Source of the DNA: Benincasa hispida
Lineage: Eukaryota > Streptophyta > Magnoliopsida > Cucurbitales > Cucurbitaceae
NCBI RefSeq assembly: GCF_009727055.1
Contig: NC_052349.1
Coordinates: 49,536,706 to 49,600,705, forward strand
DNA length: 64,000 bases
Direction: 5' to 3'
Shown here: in pieces, positions 11,737 to 23,808 of the stretch
Layout: every line of letters begins with the position of its first letter
How positions within the stretch are numbered: position 1 is the stretch's first letter
Made by a program: the position numbers and the translations under genes
Notes under the pieces: generated by a model
Database searches by the model: none
The model's input: only the letters and a program-made list of their open reading frames with translations
Told to the model about the DNA's origin: nothing

Positions 11737-12402
11737 ATGGAAGAAAAGTTGAATCTGAATGGAGAGAGAAAAACACAGAAACCTTCCTTAGAACAACCAC
11801 CTACCTTGGAGCTGAAAAATCTGCCAAGTCATTTGAAATACGTTTTCCTTGGGCAAAATGAAACCTTTCCAGTAATAATATCCTCTACGCTACCAGAAGA
11901 ACAAGAAAATGTGTTGCTCAGCATTTTGAAGAAGTATATAAAAGCAATTGGGTGGACGCTAGTAGATATAAGAGGAATTAGCCCAACATATTGCATGCAC
12001 AAAATTCGACTCGAAGAAAACCAGAAAGGCTCTATCGAACCTCAACGCAGACTGAACCCTGCGATGAAGAAGGTTGTAAAGAAAGAGATCATTAAATGGT
12101 TGGACGCTGGCATGATATACCCAATCGCCGATAGCACGTGGGTCAGCCTCGTGCAATGCATTCCCAAGAAGGGCAGAATGACGGTAGTCTCGAATGCAAA
12201 CAACGAATTAATACCCATGAGGATCGTCATTGGCTGGCGGATTTGTATGGACTACTAGAATCTCCATACGGCGACGAAGAAGGATAATTTCCCTTTACCT
12301 TTTATCGATCAAATTCTAGACCGACTAGTAGAAAATGACTACTTCTGTTTTCTTGATGGGTATGCGAGCTACAACCAGATAATGATCGCATTAGATAATG
12401 GG
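11737..12402 (+). pseudogene. Athila-like reverse transcriptase, N-terminal half (element A)
   Basis: Reverse transcriptase of the Athila lineage, truncated. 11737-12258 covers the region before and through the fingers ('RRLNPAMKKVVKKEI.KWLDAGMIYPI', 'STWVS.VQ..PKKG', 'GWR.CMDY'). After an in-frame stop, homology continues to 12402 through 'KDNFPLPFIDQ' and 'FCFLDGY..YNQI'. The part with the catalytic YxDD motif, RNase H and integrase is absent because the sequence switches at about 12403 to a different gypsy lineage. Confidence 0.85.
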
Positions 12403-13190
12403 GTAAATTTCACTCAGCTAGTTGAGACCACTATCAGAGTTGAGTAGAGTGTAGCAGGGTAGATATACTCCAGCCAGGTGTGGAACAGTTCAGGACGCCT
12501 GGAGAAATGAGAGGTAAGAGTTTTAGACCTCCGTTCTCTAGACAGTCAGGTATGAGAAGTTTTCAGTGCGGACNNNNNNNNNNNNNNNTATGAGAAGTTT
12601 TCAGTGCGGACAAGCGGGGCACTTCAAGAAAGATTGTCCCTAGCTAGGTCATAGAGCACAGGGTGAACAAAGAGGAGTTACCCAGGTTGTAGACCAACCT
12701 AGAACGACTGAAGCTAGAGGTGAGGGATCTAGTGCAGCTAAGTAGAAAGGGGTAGCTGGACGACCCCAACAGCAATAGCAACAGCAGCAGGGTATAGTAT
12801 ATGTTGTGACACACTATGAAGTGGAAGAGACTCCAGATGTCGTAACTAGTACGATAACTTTATGTAATCAGTCCGCTTATGCGTTATTTGATCCTGATGA
12901 TACGCACTCATTCATATCTAGCATGTGTGCATTGCATATAGATAGAGTGCTTGAGCATATGAATGAGGATTTATTTCTCTATGCCTGTAGAAGATACTCT
13001 AGTTGTACATGAGTATTATAGGAATTGTGAAGTAATTCTTGGGAATCGGAGTTTATGGGTTGACTTGATTCCACTAGAGTTACTAGAGTTTGATCTTATC
13101 TTAGGTATGAATTTCCTAAGTAAACACTATGCCATTGTGGATTGTTTTAAGAAAGAAATAATGTTTAGGAAACCAGGTGAAAAATAGATA
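12403..13190 (+). pseudogene. Ty3/gypsy Gag C-terminus and protease of another lineage
   Basis: Decayed Gag-protease piece, not Athila. A CX2CX4HX4C zinc knuckle (CGQAGHFKKDC) lies at 12605-12637, followed by a Gln-rich linker and a protease block at about 12806-13187. The active-site loop reads 'ALFDPDDTHSFIS', so the usual D-x-G-A context is altered. The 'GMNFLSKHYAIVDC' block follows. In-frame TAG codons at 12641, 12743 and 12776 fall where Gln is expected. It resembles chromovirus-type elements in the knuckle and protease, but I cannot fix the clade. A 15-N gap at 12574-12588 lies just before the knuckle. Confidence 0.8.
12574..12588. other. Assembly gap (15 N) with duplicated edges
   Basis: The 23 bp before the gap (12551-12573) and after it (12589-12611) are identical ('tatgagaagttttcagtgcg' plus 'gac'). 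This means two contig ends that overlap were not merged, so the true gap is probably zero or negative. Confidence 0.95.
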
Positions 13191-14660
13191 ACTCTGGTAG
13201 GAAGTAAGAGAATACTTCTAGGAAGTTTAATATCAACAGTGAAGGCTAGGAAGCTGTTGAGTAAGGGATGCGAAGCTTATTTAGCCTATGTGGCAGTTTC
13301 ACAGGATAGGAAGTTGAGACCTGAGGATATACTTGTGGTACAAGAATTCTTAGATGTGTTCCCTGAAGAGTTACTAGGCTAACCACCTGACAAGTAAGTA
13401 GAGTTTACTATTAAGTTAGTTCCAGGTACAACACCTATATCTCAAGCACCATATAAGATGGCGCCAATAGAACTGAAGGAGTTAAAAGTTCAGTTACAGG
13501 AACTCGTGGATAAGGGGTACATTAGACCTAGTGTGTCAACTTGAGGAGTGTCTTGTTTTTCAAGAAGAAAGGCGGTACTCTCAGATTATGTATAGACTAT
13601 AGATAGTTGAATAAGGTGACCATTAAGAATAAGTACCCATTGCCTCGTATAGATGATCTCTTCGATTAGTTAAAGGGAGCCACAGTGTTCTCTAAGATAG
13701 GTTTGAGTTCAGGTTATCACCAATTGAAGGTGAAGGACACAGAAGTTCCAATGACTGCTTTTAGAAATGGACATTATGAGTTCCTAGTAATACCATTTGG
13801 ATTGACGAATGGACCTGCGGTATTTATGGACTTGATGAATAGGATATTTCATCTTTATCTGGATTAGTTTGTGATAGTTTTCATAGACGATATACTAGTA
13901 TTCTAGTAGTGTAGAAAAACATAAGGAACATCTGAGGATGGTGTTGCAAATGCTAAGAGAAAAGAAGTTATATGCCAAGTTCAATAAGTGTGATTTTTGG
14001 TTAAACCAAGTCGTATTCCTTGGGCATATAGTTTCAGCTGACGGAGTTAGCGTAGATTCCGAAAAGATAGAAGCAATAATCAATTGGGAACGATCCATCA
14101 AAAGTACACAGTTTTCTGGGTTTAACAGGTTATTACAGGAGATTCGTGGAGGGCTTTTCTAAAATAGCTCTACCATTGACAAACCTGACCAGAAAAGGTG
14201 TGAAGTTTGAATGGTCGCCAGAATGTAAGCACAATTTTCAAGAGTTGAAATAGAGGTTAGTGTCAGCACTAGTGTTGACTTTACCTACACCAGGTAAAGA
14301 GTTTGAGGTTTATTATGATGCATCCCGACAAGGGTTAGGATGTGTGTTGATGCAAGAAAGAAAGGTAGTAGCCTATGCTTCTCGTCAGTTAAAGAAACAT
14401 AAATGTAACTACCCTACGCACGATTTAGAGTTATCAACAGTTGTTATGGCTCTAAAGTTTTGGAGACATTACCTGTTTGGTCAACGTTGTCATATATTCA
14501 CTGATCATAAAAGTCTGAAGTATATCTTTGATCAAAAAGAGCTAAACTTGAGATAGAGAAGATGGATCGAGTTGATCAAAGATTGTGACTGTACAATTGA
14601 TTACGGCCCAGGTAAAGCAAATGTGGTGGCTGATGCTCTAAGTCGAAAGACCAGATCAGC
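13191..14660 (+). pseudogene. Ty3/gypsy reverse transcriptase and RNase H, decayed
   Basis: Homology runs in order through the RT: '[24 protein letters not shown]', then '[11 protein letters not shown]', '[23 protein letters not shown]', the FIDDIL active site near 13882, and 'LGHIVSADGV'. The RNase H follows at 14260-14660 ('[15 protein letters not shown]', '[10 protein letters not shown]', '[10 protein letters not shown]', 'VADALSRK'). In-frame stops include TAA at 13393 and TAG at 13604, 13667, 13865, 14251 and 14554. Almost all TAGs fall at expected Gln codons. A frameshift lies near 13900. No function remains. Confidence 0.85.
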
Positions 14661-15608
14661 CAGAGCTGTTATCTTTTCAGTGAAAATTGTACTGATACAT
14701 GAGTTGTTTAATGCTAAGGTAACATTATCAGTTGGTCAAACAGGAGGTTTACTAGCTTCATTTCAAGTATGTCCTACTCTCGTAGAAGATATTCTACGTG
14801 AACAGTTAAAAGATTCTGATCTTCAGAAGTTAGCTGAAGAAGTAGGTAAAGGTCTGAGGACGGACTACCAGTTAAGAGCAGACAAAGTGCTATTAAAAGA
14901 AGGTAGGGTATGTGTACCTAATAACTTAACACTTAAACAGGCTATTCTGGAAGAGGCACATAGTTCAGCTTATGCTATGCATCTAGGCAGTACGAAGATG
15001 TACAGACATTAAAGAGATCGTACTGGTCGCCTAGTATGAAAAGAGAAATAACAGAGTATTTTGACAGATGTTTAGTATGTCAACAAGTTAAGCCTGAACA
15101 ATAGAGGTCAGCAGGATTGCTTAATCTACTCCTAGTACCAGAATGGAAATGAGAGCATGTTACAATGGATTTCCTGTTTGGTTTATCTAGGACACCAGCG
15201 AGCTATGATGTTATATGGGTAATTGTGGATAGATTGGCAAAGATAGCTAAGTTTTTACCTGTTAAAGTTACTTTTACCCTAGATCAATTAGCTAAGCTAT
15301 ATGTTGATTGAATTTTGAGTCAATTTGGGGCTCCAGTTTCGATTGTATCAGATCGAGATTCCAGGTTTACATCGAAGTTTTGGCCTAGCTTACAGAAAGC
15401 TATGGGACCCAAGTTATATTTTAGTACAACTTTTCATCCACAGATGGATGGTCAGTCTGAACGGACGATTCAGACATTAGAGGACATGCTGAGAGCATGT
15501 GTATTGCAATACAAGGGCTGTTGGGATACGCATCTGTCGTTGATCGAATTTGTGTATAACAATAGTTACCATTCGAGTATCGGAATGACACCGTATGAGG
15601 CACTATGA
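14661..15608 (+). pseudogene. Ty3/gypsy integrase, truncated
   Basis: Integrase, which would insert the element's cDNA. The N-terminal zinc-binding region ends near 'EEAHSSAYAMHLGSTKMYRH' (14950-15012). The catalytic core shows 'MDFLFGLSR' near 15165, 'VSDRDSRFTSKFW' near 15346 and 'FHPQMDGQSERT' near 15435, giving the D, D and E of the catalytic triad. Stops occur at 15102 (TAG), 15150 and 15309 (TGA). Homology stops at 'GMTPYEAL' (15608), where an Athila LTR fragment begins, so the C-terminus and 3' LTR are missing. Confidence 0.85.
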
Positions 15609-15610
15609 CT

Positions 15611-17287
15611 TAAAGATAAAATAAACAACGGATCTACGTCACATTGCACCTATCAATTGAGAACGAAGAGATGATCAACGCAATTTCAATTGCATGCGGT
15701 AATAAATAACAACACTACATGCAGCGAATGATCGAAGATGTGAAGAGCAATGCATTTGCGGAAGATTCTGAAAAATGTACAACTTTCAGTTGTGCATTTC
15801 TGACGAATTGATTGCGTAACAGAAGGAATTTTCACTCTGCCATTTCAGGAACTACCATAACTATAAAGTGTGGACCACAAAGTCAAAGAGCCAAGCTTCG
15901 CCTATGAATCTCCTATGCAAATTCACTGAAAAATATACATGAATACATAGAGACGTGCGTATATTGATTCTGAGAGAGAAGCTGGTCTGAAGTGACTTCC
16001 AGAGTAGATCCAGGATAACCACGAGACAAGGCCGAGGGGTGAGTCTTCGAGCAAAGAATCCTTCTAATCCCCATAGCTAAAGCTCTGTGCGAAGGTCAAT
16101 TCTACCAGGAAAGCAAGCTTGAGAGGGAAGCTTTACTCTCCACCACTTCCACACGCCAGCAAGCATAATCTCTATTCGAAATCTGTGTCAAGACATTGAC
16201 ACTCTTTCTGTATTTATTTCTAATCTCTATTTCATCTTTTGTATTCATCTTCCATAATTCTTCATTCACACCATGTATCAAACGCTTAATTTTAGAATTA
16301 AAATGGTAGTCACCATTGTCATCTCTCTATCTTTTTCTCTACATCCATAATCCATTTTCTCCATGATGTGTTATTAATCGCCTGGGTGATTAGTGAGAAT
16401 TAAGTGAGTGAGTTAATTTGTGTTAAGGAAATAATTAAGTTTAGCTAAAGCATGCTAGACGGCATCTTCACTTGTGAAAGCATAAGTGAAGATGTTATTT
16501 TGCCTATCGAGAGAAGGTTGGAAGAATGCGTTAACTAAAGCAAGAAGTATTTCCAGAGATGGAAACAACCTTGCGTTCATCACGTTCATCCTTTTTTCAC
16601 CATAGAGATATGGGGATGCGGCCGATCACTGAGAGGTGTACGCCAAGGGAAAACAGAACCTTGGTTGCGTCCTTAACATGATTAACAAACTTGCGATGTT
16701 CTTACTATTTACTCTTTCTCTTTCTGCTTCATTTATAAAGACTTGCCATCGCATACATCGATTCTTTGTACAACTTCACAGTCAGTTCTCGACCTCAATA
16801 TCATGTATCATGTATCTTGTATCATGTATCATATTAGCTTAGGTTTTATTTTATCAACGCAATTTTATTTCATCGCAATTTATATTCCTGTATAAACAAA
16901 CATTCTTTATTCATTAATAAAAACCAGTCACATGTATCACATAAGTAACACATTAACGAAAACAATCCCTATGTTCGATCTCGGATCATTCTGAGAAACT
17001 TGCATTGGAATTATACTTGGTTTCAGCGCAAGGAAACTTATGACATGCACTACTACATCGCATACTACGAGCATATCATTAACAACGTATATTCACAATG
17101 TAGTATCGGAAAAAAATAATCTTTATTACAAAAGAACTCAAGCGCAATTAGAGCATTCATTCATTCATTGGCGCATCAGATAGACTTACATGTCGTATTC
17201 GTTACAAGTTTATGGCAACATGAGCTTGTATCTTTCATATTCATCATTGCCTATATGCATAATGATAAAACACAAATCTTCGTTACA
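15611..17287 (+). mobile_element. Athila LTR, 5'-truncated
   Basis: Aligns with 18030-19700 of the full LTR at 17817, lacking about the first 215 bp. It shares the 'gatcaacgcaat', 'catgcggtaataa' and 'gagaggtgtacgccaaggg' blocks and a short 'atcatgtatc' repeat at about 16798-16838. It ends 'gttaca' just before the primer site. Its 5' edge abuts the gypsy integrase fragment without a visible target duplication. The 20-bp motif around 'acaagtttatgg' occurs twice near its end (17206 and 17285), as in the other Athila LTRs here. Confidence 0.75.
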
Positions 17288-17293
17288 AGTTTA

Positions 17294-17311
17294 TGGCGCC
17301 TTTGCCGGGGA
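17294..17311 (+). promoter_or_regulatory. Primer-binding site, tRNA-Asp type
   Basis: TGGCGCCTTTGCCGGGGA, one mismatch from the plant tRNA-Asp 3' complement, seven bases after the LTR end. Confidence 0.9.
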
Positions 17312-17405
17312 TTGGTAACGGTTAGTGTTGAATACTTTTGTGGTATTTTGCAGGACAGATCTCTTTGTACTGGCTGTTTATCGCGAAGAGCAGTCTGACG
17401 ATTTA

Positions 17406-17816
17406 TGAGTACTGGAACCGATCCAGAATTCGAAGTTGAGCCCAGAGATCGAGCGTACTATTCGTGCAAGGGCATGCCAGAACAGAGCTAGGCGAAGAAG
17501 AGTCAATATGGCAGACAACAATAACGAGGCACCTGAAGGAAATCAAAGGGTAAATTGGCCAGCGCAAGATCCCGTCTTTCTTGCTACTGACCGCAATATC
17601 CCAATGAGGAATTATGCGACGCCCAATCTCTACGACTTCTCACCTGAAATTTCAAGACCAATAGTTGAGGAGAACGCACATTTTGAAATAAAGCAAATCA
17701 TGCTCCAAATGATACAAAACACGGGGCAATTTGGGGGCCTACAAGGTGAGGACCCACACGCCTATCTTACCAGCTTTGTCGAGATGTGCAGTACTTTCTC
17801 CATCCCTAGCGTCACC
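17406..17816 (+). pseudogene. Athila-like Gag N-terminus, cut off by an LTR
   Basis: Begins 'MSTGTDPEFEVE' at 17406; a one-base frame change moves the frame to the block at 17436-17816, with the conserved 'DRNIPMRNYATPNLYD' and 'GQFGGLQGEDPHAYL'. It ends at 'FSIPSVT' where the LTR starting at 17817 intervenes. Copy B continues 'FSIPGVTSEGIKLCLFPYTL', so about the last two thirds of Gag are missing here. Confidence 0.85.
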
Positions 17817-19700
17817 TGATAACTTGTAGAAATATAAGTTATTTATACTGTTTTATTTAGATATTGCGGCTAAAAGAAAGGAAAAGGGTGTCAATTGTAT
17901 GGAAATTGGCTAAGAAATACAAGAATTATAAATTGTCATCAATACACACATTGACACCATTGCGATGATAAAATGGAATGTTTCTGATCTGTGTTGTAGG
18001 AAATCAAGTCACCGCATGTGTTCATGGCTCAAGATAAAAAGAACAACGCATTTACGTCGCATTACACCCATCATTTAGGAATGAATAGATGATCAACGCG
18101 GTGCATGCGACAGTCGATCAAGAGCTAGTAATCAACGCAATCTCAACCGCATGCGGTAATAAAAAAAAACACCACATGCAGGCGAACGATCGAAGATGTA
18201 AAGAGCAACACAATTGTGAAGGATTCTGACGCGTGTACAGCTGACCGTTGTGCATTTCTGACGGGATTGATTACATAATAGAAGGAATATTCACTCCACC
18301 ATTTCCAGAACTACCATAACAATACAGTGGGGAGCACACTGTAGATAGTCAAGCTCGTCTATAAATAGCTTCTAAAATTTCACTGAAAAAGAGGCTTGAA
18401 TACATAGAAACGTGTACATACTTATCTGAGAGAGAGACTAGTTTAGCGACTAATCAGAGTAGATTCGAGAAGAATCAAGAGACAAGGCTGAGAGATGAGT
18501 CTCTGGGCAAGGAATCCTTCCTATCCCCACTGTCAAAGCTCTATACGAAGGTCACTTCTACTAAGAAGAGCAAGCCTGAGAGGGAAGTTCTTTTCTTCAT
18601 TCATTCCACACGTCGACAAGCAAAACTACCGTCCAGATCGGTGTCAAGACGTTGACACTCTTCTGTATTTGTTTCTATCTTTTTATCATCACTTGTATTC
18701 ATCTTCTTAGTTTATCATTCACACCATGTATCAGACGCTTAATTCTATAATTAAATGTTATGATCATTTCCATTATCATCTCTCTGCCTATTTCCATTCA
18801 TCCATAATTCACTTTCTCTACGATGTTTTCTTAATCCCCTGGATAATTAGCAATAATTAAGAAAGTAAATTAATTGGGTTAAGGAGATAATTAAGTTTAG
18901 TCAAAGCATGCTAGACGGCATCTTCACCTGTGAGAGCAGAAGTGAAGATGTCATTCTACCTATCGAGAGAGGGTTGGAAGAATGTGTTAACTAAAAGTGA
19001 GAAGTACTTTCAGAGATGGAAGCCACCTTGCATTCATCACGTTCATCCCTATTTCACCATAGAGATATGGGAACGCGACCGATCACCGAGAGGTGTACGC
19101 CAAGGGAAAGCGGAACCTTAGATGCATCTTTAACAAAATTAACAAACTTGCGATGCTTTTACTAATTATTCCTTCTCTTTCTGATTCATCCATAAATACT
19201 TGCCATCACATACCACGATCCTTTGTATAAACTTCACAGTCAGTCTCGAACTCAGATCATGTATATCATGTATCTTGTATCTTGTATCACGTTAGCTTAG
19301 GTTTATTTTCATCGCAATTTATTTTATTAACACAACTTTACTTTACCGCAATTTTAAATTCATGTACAAACCAAACTCTTTATTAATTGTAAAAATCGGT
19401 CGCATATATCACAAAAGTAACACATTAACGAAAACAATCCCTGTGTTCGACCTCGGATTACTCTGAGAAACTTGTGTTGGAATTATACTTGGTTTTAGCG
19501 CAAGGAAACTTGTGACAACACATTACTCCATAGCATACTACAAGCATATAGTTAACAACGCATACATCTAGAAGTAGTATCATATAAAATGTGCATAAGC
19601 AATAACACAGCATAACATTAAATTTAGCGTTACAAGTTTATGGCAACATGAGCTTGTAGCACATCATCATGCACAGTACACAATAAATCTCAAGTCAACA
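17817..19700 (+). mobile_element. Athila-like element B, 5' LTR
   Basis: Full-length LTR of 1884 bp, starting TGATAACTTGTAGAAATATAAG and ending 'caagtcaaca'. A TATA-like 'gtctataaatagc' is at about 18355. It interrupts the Gag of the preceding partial element, so it either inserted there or was joined by recombination. The matching 3' LTR is not present in the window. Confidence 0.85.
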
Positions 19701-19706
19701 AGTTTA

Positions 19707-19724
19707 TGGTTCCGTTGTCGAGGA
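19707..19724 (+). promoter_or_regulatory. Decayed tRNA-Asp-type primer site (element B)
   Basis: TGGTTCCGTTGTCGAGGA sits at the same offset from the LTR end and before the same 'ttggtaacggttagtgttga' leader as at 17294, but has several changes from the tRNA-Asp complement. Confidence 0.75.
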
Positions 19725-19817
19725 TTGGTAACGGTTAGTGTTGAGTACGTTTGTGATATTTTGCAGGATATATCTCTTTGTACTGGTTGCTTATCGCGAA
19801 GAGCAGTCTAACGATTC

Positions 19818-20487
19818 ATGAGTATTGGAACTGATCCAGAATTCAAGGTTGACCTAGAGATCGAGCGTACATTTCGCGCAAGGGCATGCCAGAATCGAGC
19901 AAGGCGAAAGAGAGCCAACATGGCAGAAAATAACAATGATAATGTGGCACCTGAAGTGAATCAAGGGGTGGGACGACCAGCGCAAGATCGCATTTTTCTT
20001 GCGACTGACCGCAATATCCCGATAAGAAACTACGCGGCGCCTAATCTGTATGATTTTTTGCCCAGAATTTCAAGGCTGATAGTTGAGGAGAACGTAAGAT
20101 TCGAGATTAAACCGGTCATGCTTCAAATGATTCAGAATGCGGGGCAATTTGGGGGTCTGCAAGGTGAGGACCCACATGCCCATCTGACTAGTTTCGTTGA
20201 GATGTGCAGTAACTTCTCTATACCTGGCGTTACCTCAGAAGGTATCAAACTATGCCTCTTCCCTTACACCTTGAGGGATGAGGCTAAGAGGTGGGCTCAT
20301 TCACTAGAGCCGAATGAAATAACTTCCTGGGATCAATTGGTTGAACGGTTTATAAAGAAGTTCTTCCCTTTGACAGTCAACGCAAGATGACGAAAGGACG
20401 TGCTGAACTTTGAGCAGATGGATAACGAGACCCTTATCACTGCCTGTGTGCGATTCAGAAGACTGGTGAAGAATTGTCCGCATATCG
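19818..20487 (+). pseudogene. Athila-like Gag, N-terminal part (element B)
   Basis: Gag of element B from ATG 19818 ('MSIGTDPEFKVDLEIERTF'), open for 190 residues through 'NLYDFLPRISR', 'GQFGGLQGEDPHAHL', 'CLFPYTLRDEAKRWAHSLEP' and 'ITSWDQLVERFIKKFFP'. A TGA at about 20388 breaks it, after which the same frame continues to 'RLVKNCPHI' at 20487. There a 5.16-kb insertion begins, and Gag resumes in frame at 25648. This is the best-preserved Gag in the window. Confidence 0.9.
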
Positions 20488-20765
20488 TGTCACACCCCCT
20501 CCCAAGCCTTAGCCCTAAGACTTGAAAGAGAGTATGAAGATATACTAGTAGCATTCCAAGACAACATTTTAATTTAACATTTCTCCCTTTATTTATTAAA
20601 GACATTAATATATTTACAATAATCTATCTAAATTTCATACATATAGCTCAATTTCCTATATTCTTTTATCACATGATCCGAGCCGTGCCCTGAGAATTTA
20701 CAAAGTGCTAGTGTTTTGGTGGTTATGGACTCCTTCCTGAACGCTTCGCTTTGCAACCTGGAAAG

Positions 20766-20784
20766 GGGGGGGGGGGGGGAGGGG
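20766..20784. repeat. Poly-G run
   Basis: About 14 Gs, an A and four more Gs, within the minus-strand LTR. Length in such a run is unreliable in short-read data. Confidence 0.8.
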
Positions 20785-23489
20785 ATAGAAGAAAAAATTT
20801 AGAAGAGTGTGTGTTACTAGGCCCAGTGAGTGGTGCCTTTTAGAATAACAATCATTTTACAAAACAATCTTTTTGGGAAGTCAATCACATAATCACAACT
20901 TTAGTATAAATCTATGCATGATCATGTATATTTCATTCAATCATTATTTTCCAGTCCCGTGCTTTACTTGGCATGTTCACATCATGCATATATTAACAAT
21001 CATAACAACTTTTTATGGAAACTTTCCTATAACCCGCTTTTCCCGCCAATGTGCACATCGACAATTCTTTCCCGCTAGTCATGCTTAGGTATCTTGACTA
21101 TATTTCCGCCGGTCGTCATCGACTATTATTTTCCGCCGATCAAGGCCGCCTATATTTTCCCGCCAAGTACCATTTTTAAGCATGCTAACTTATGTATTTC
21201 GGGTATAATCTCAGTTTCCATAGAAATTTCACATACAATATCATGGCAAGCAATATAACATCATAAGCATGCATCTTGCACTTACATATAAATTTATTCA
21301 CATATCAATGCATAAAACTAAATAACCACTCACCGTAAGCAGAGTTTTCTCTACTAAAATCACCTTGAGAATACCTTTCTGAGAATTCCTCCATATCAAT
21401 GAAAATTCCTCAATTAAATATTGTTATATCAATAAATAATGTTAAAATAGCCAAAATACCATTATATGATAAAAAGTACCAGCTTACCCTACTCCAATTT
21501 AGCCAAAATCCTAAAATTAGCCCCTTTAGAGGTTATTTGGACTGTGGTAGGCAGTTGGGCATTTGGTTGTAGGCAGGGTGGGCGTGCTGTGCCGCATAGT
21601 GGGCTGACGCATTAGGTGTGCGTGATGCTTGCATGGTGGGCTACTGGGTTGGCTAGCATGGTGATGCCGTCGTGTGAGGCGCGCCAATGGACGGACGCAA
21701 CACTGCAAGGTGCAATTCGTGCGCGCTGTGTGATGTGTTGGCTGACTGTGTGAACCCCGAATCCTAATTTCTTTGCTTGAGTATGTTCCCTACTAAGACT
21801 AGTGTGATGAGTAGGTTGATGTGGAAACTCGTGTGGAATGGTAGAGGAAAAAGTGGAAATTTGAAGAAAAGAGGAAATTTGGAAGGTTAACTTTGGGGGA
21901 AAATTTTGGAAATTTTGCTAAGTATAGAATTTTGTGTGTTAGAGTGATGTTGATGCGTTGGAAGAGTTGTTGGTGAAGGCATGCGGCTGAAAAAGGAAAA
22001 TGGAGATGATGCGTTGGAAGGCACACGCGTAGGCGAAGAATGCATGGAAAGGCAGCCCATGCGTCGAGTAGCCTCGCCGCACGCCCATGCACCTAAACAC
22101 CCGGCCAAGCGTCAAGGCACCGCGCGCAGCCCATGTGGCCAACCACGCCTATGCGTCAAGTGGCCGGCCTATGCAGCGTACCTATGCGTTGGTGGCCAGC
22201 ACCATGCATCCATGCCAAGCAAGCCGTGCGAGTGAGCCATGCATCGAGGATGGACGGTCACCCTATGCGTTGGTGATGGTTAGCTCCTTGAGATGGCTAA
22301 ATTGAATTGTCATGATAGTGAATTGGCTTGCTATGTGTTGAGTAGAGGCTATGCGTTGCTTATGGATTAGGCGTTGAGCAACCATGAGTTGGACGCATAC
22401 AAGGATGAAATCATCAGGATAACATCATCAAAACCATGTGTCTTCTTGGGAGGAAAGCCTTAAACCTTAAGAACTTGAGGTGGTGGCATCATATTGGATG
22501 CTCATGCATTGGCAAGGTGGGAAGAAGACACTTAGCTTATGATGATCACAACATTGCGTTGATGAGGTGAGAAGGAGACACTTGGCCATACAGCCAAGTA
22601 GGTGGTGTCAACTCCGAAGAAGGTTTGGACGCCCATAAATAGAGCCAAGAGACTTCATTTTTTAGATCAAAACTCAGAAATACCATAAAAGAGTGGGAGA
22701 GTGGAGCAAACCTTGCGTTGGATCCAAATCCATGCGTTAGACATAGAGGATGCATTGGATAGTGAGGTTTGAGGAGGACGCATCAACTTGGGACGAGGAG
22801 TTCTCCCAATTTACTCTTGTGTTTGGAGTGATTTTAAAGCCACCTGAAAGCTCTAAGAGTCTAGTTTTCAGAGTAGGGCTTTGAAAAGAAAAGCTCGAAG
22901 GGATCGGGCTGGAAACTGAGAAGAAGACAAGAGGGTCAGACTGTCGAATCAGTTTGGGCTAGTCTTGAAGATTCTATAATTCCTGCCAAATCACGAGAAT
23001 TTCTTAGCTCAAATTTTAGGGTAAGCTTCTTGAGACATTTTAGAATATTTTTGTAGAAGAAAGTATTTTAAAATAAGATCCAGAACTATGAGCAATCTAA
23101 ACTGTAAATTGAATCTGGATTCTAAGGGTGAAAAGGGAGCCCGAGGTAGAAAAGGGAGCTACTAGAGAGAAAAGCTCCTAAGCAATCAAGGTGAGAGGCT
23201 AAAACGTTTTGACTACAAAATTTTCTTAAAATGTTTGATTACAACGTGTTATAGAAAGCATGTTTTAAAGAAGATTATTCCCATGCTAGCTAGTTTTACA
23301 AAGTGATTTCCAAGCAAACTATGAATTATGTTTTAAACGCATGCATGTGTGAGAAATTGTTAAAAAGCGATTTATATGTGTTAGATATACTCAGCATGCA
23401 TTAGTACCTTTAAATCTATGTTTTTATATGTGTTATACTTTACATGCTTTAAAGAGAAAGTCATTTATGACTAGTTTTACTTAAAACGC

Positions 23490-23625
23490 GATACCGAAGG
23501 ACATTTGAGAAGGTATCCGCCCAACTAGATACTGAAGGACATTTGAGAAGGTATCTATTGGTACTGAAGGACGTTTGAGAAGGTACCAAACCAACCAGAT
23601 ACTGAAGGACGTTTGAGAAGGTATC
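23490..23625 (+). repeat. Four tandem units 'gatactgaaggac.tttgagaaggtatc'
   Basis: Four imperfect units of about 28 bp with short linkers. Each unit starts GATAC or GGTAC and ends GGTATC or GGTACC, so unit ends are small inverted repeats. The minus-strand relative at 36874-37009 has the same four units, so this is a fixed part of the LTR family. Confidence 0.85.
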
Positions 23626-23770
23626 TGAACAGAAGTACCTAAGGTATGACGGTACTTAGTATGGCCACGTGCACGTAGGTAGTTAGATTTAGAGATTGAG
23701 CAAAAGGGTTCTCTCTTGACTAACAGTTGGTGTTGGGATTGTTTTATCCATAGTAAGGGTTATTCTCAAC

Positions 23771-23808
23771 CTGTCTCTTATACACATCTAGATGTGTATA
23801 AGAGACAG
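23771..23808. other. Nextera mate-pair junction adapter (assembly artefact)
   Basis: The same perfect 38-bp palindrome as at 794. The 20 bp 'tagtaagggttattctcaac' is present on both sides (23751-23770 and 23809-23828). Confidence 0.98.
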
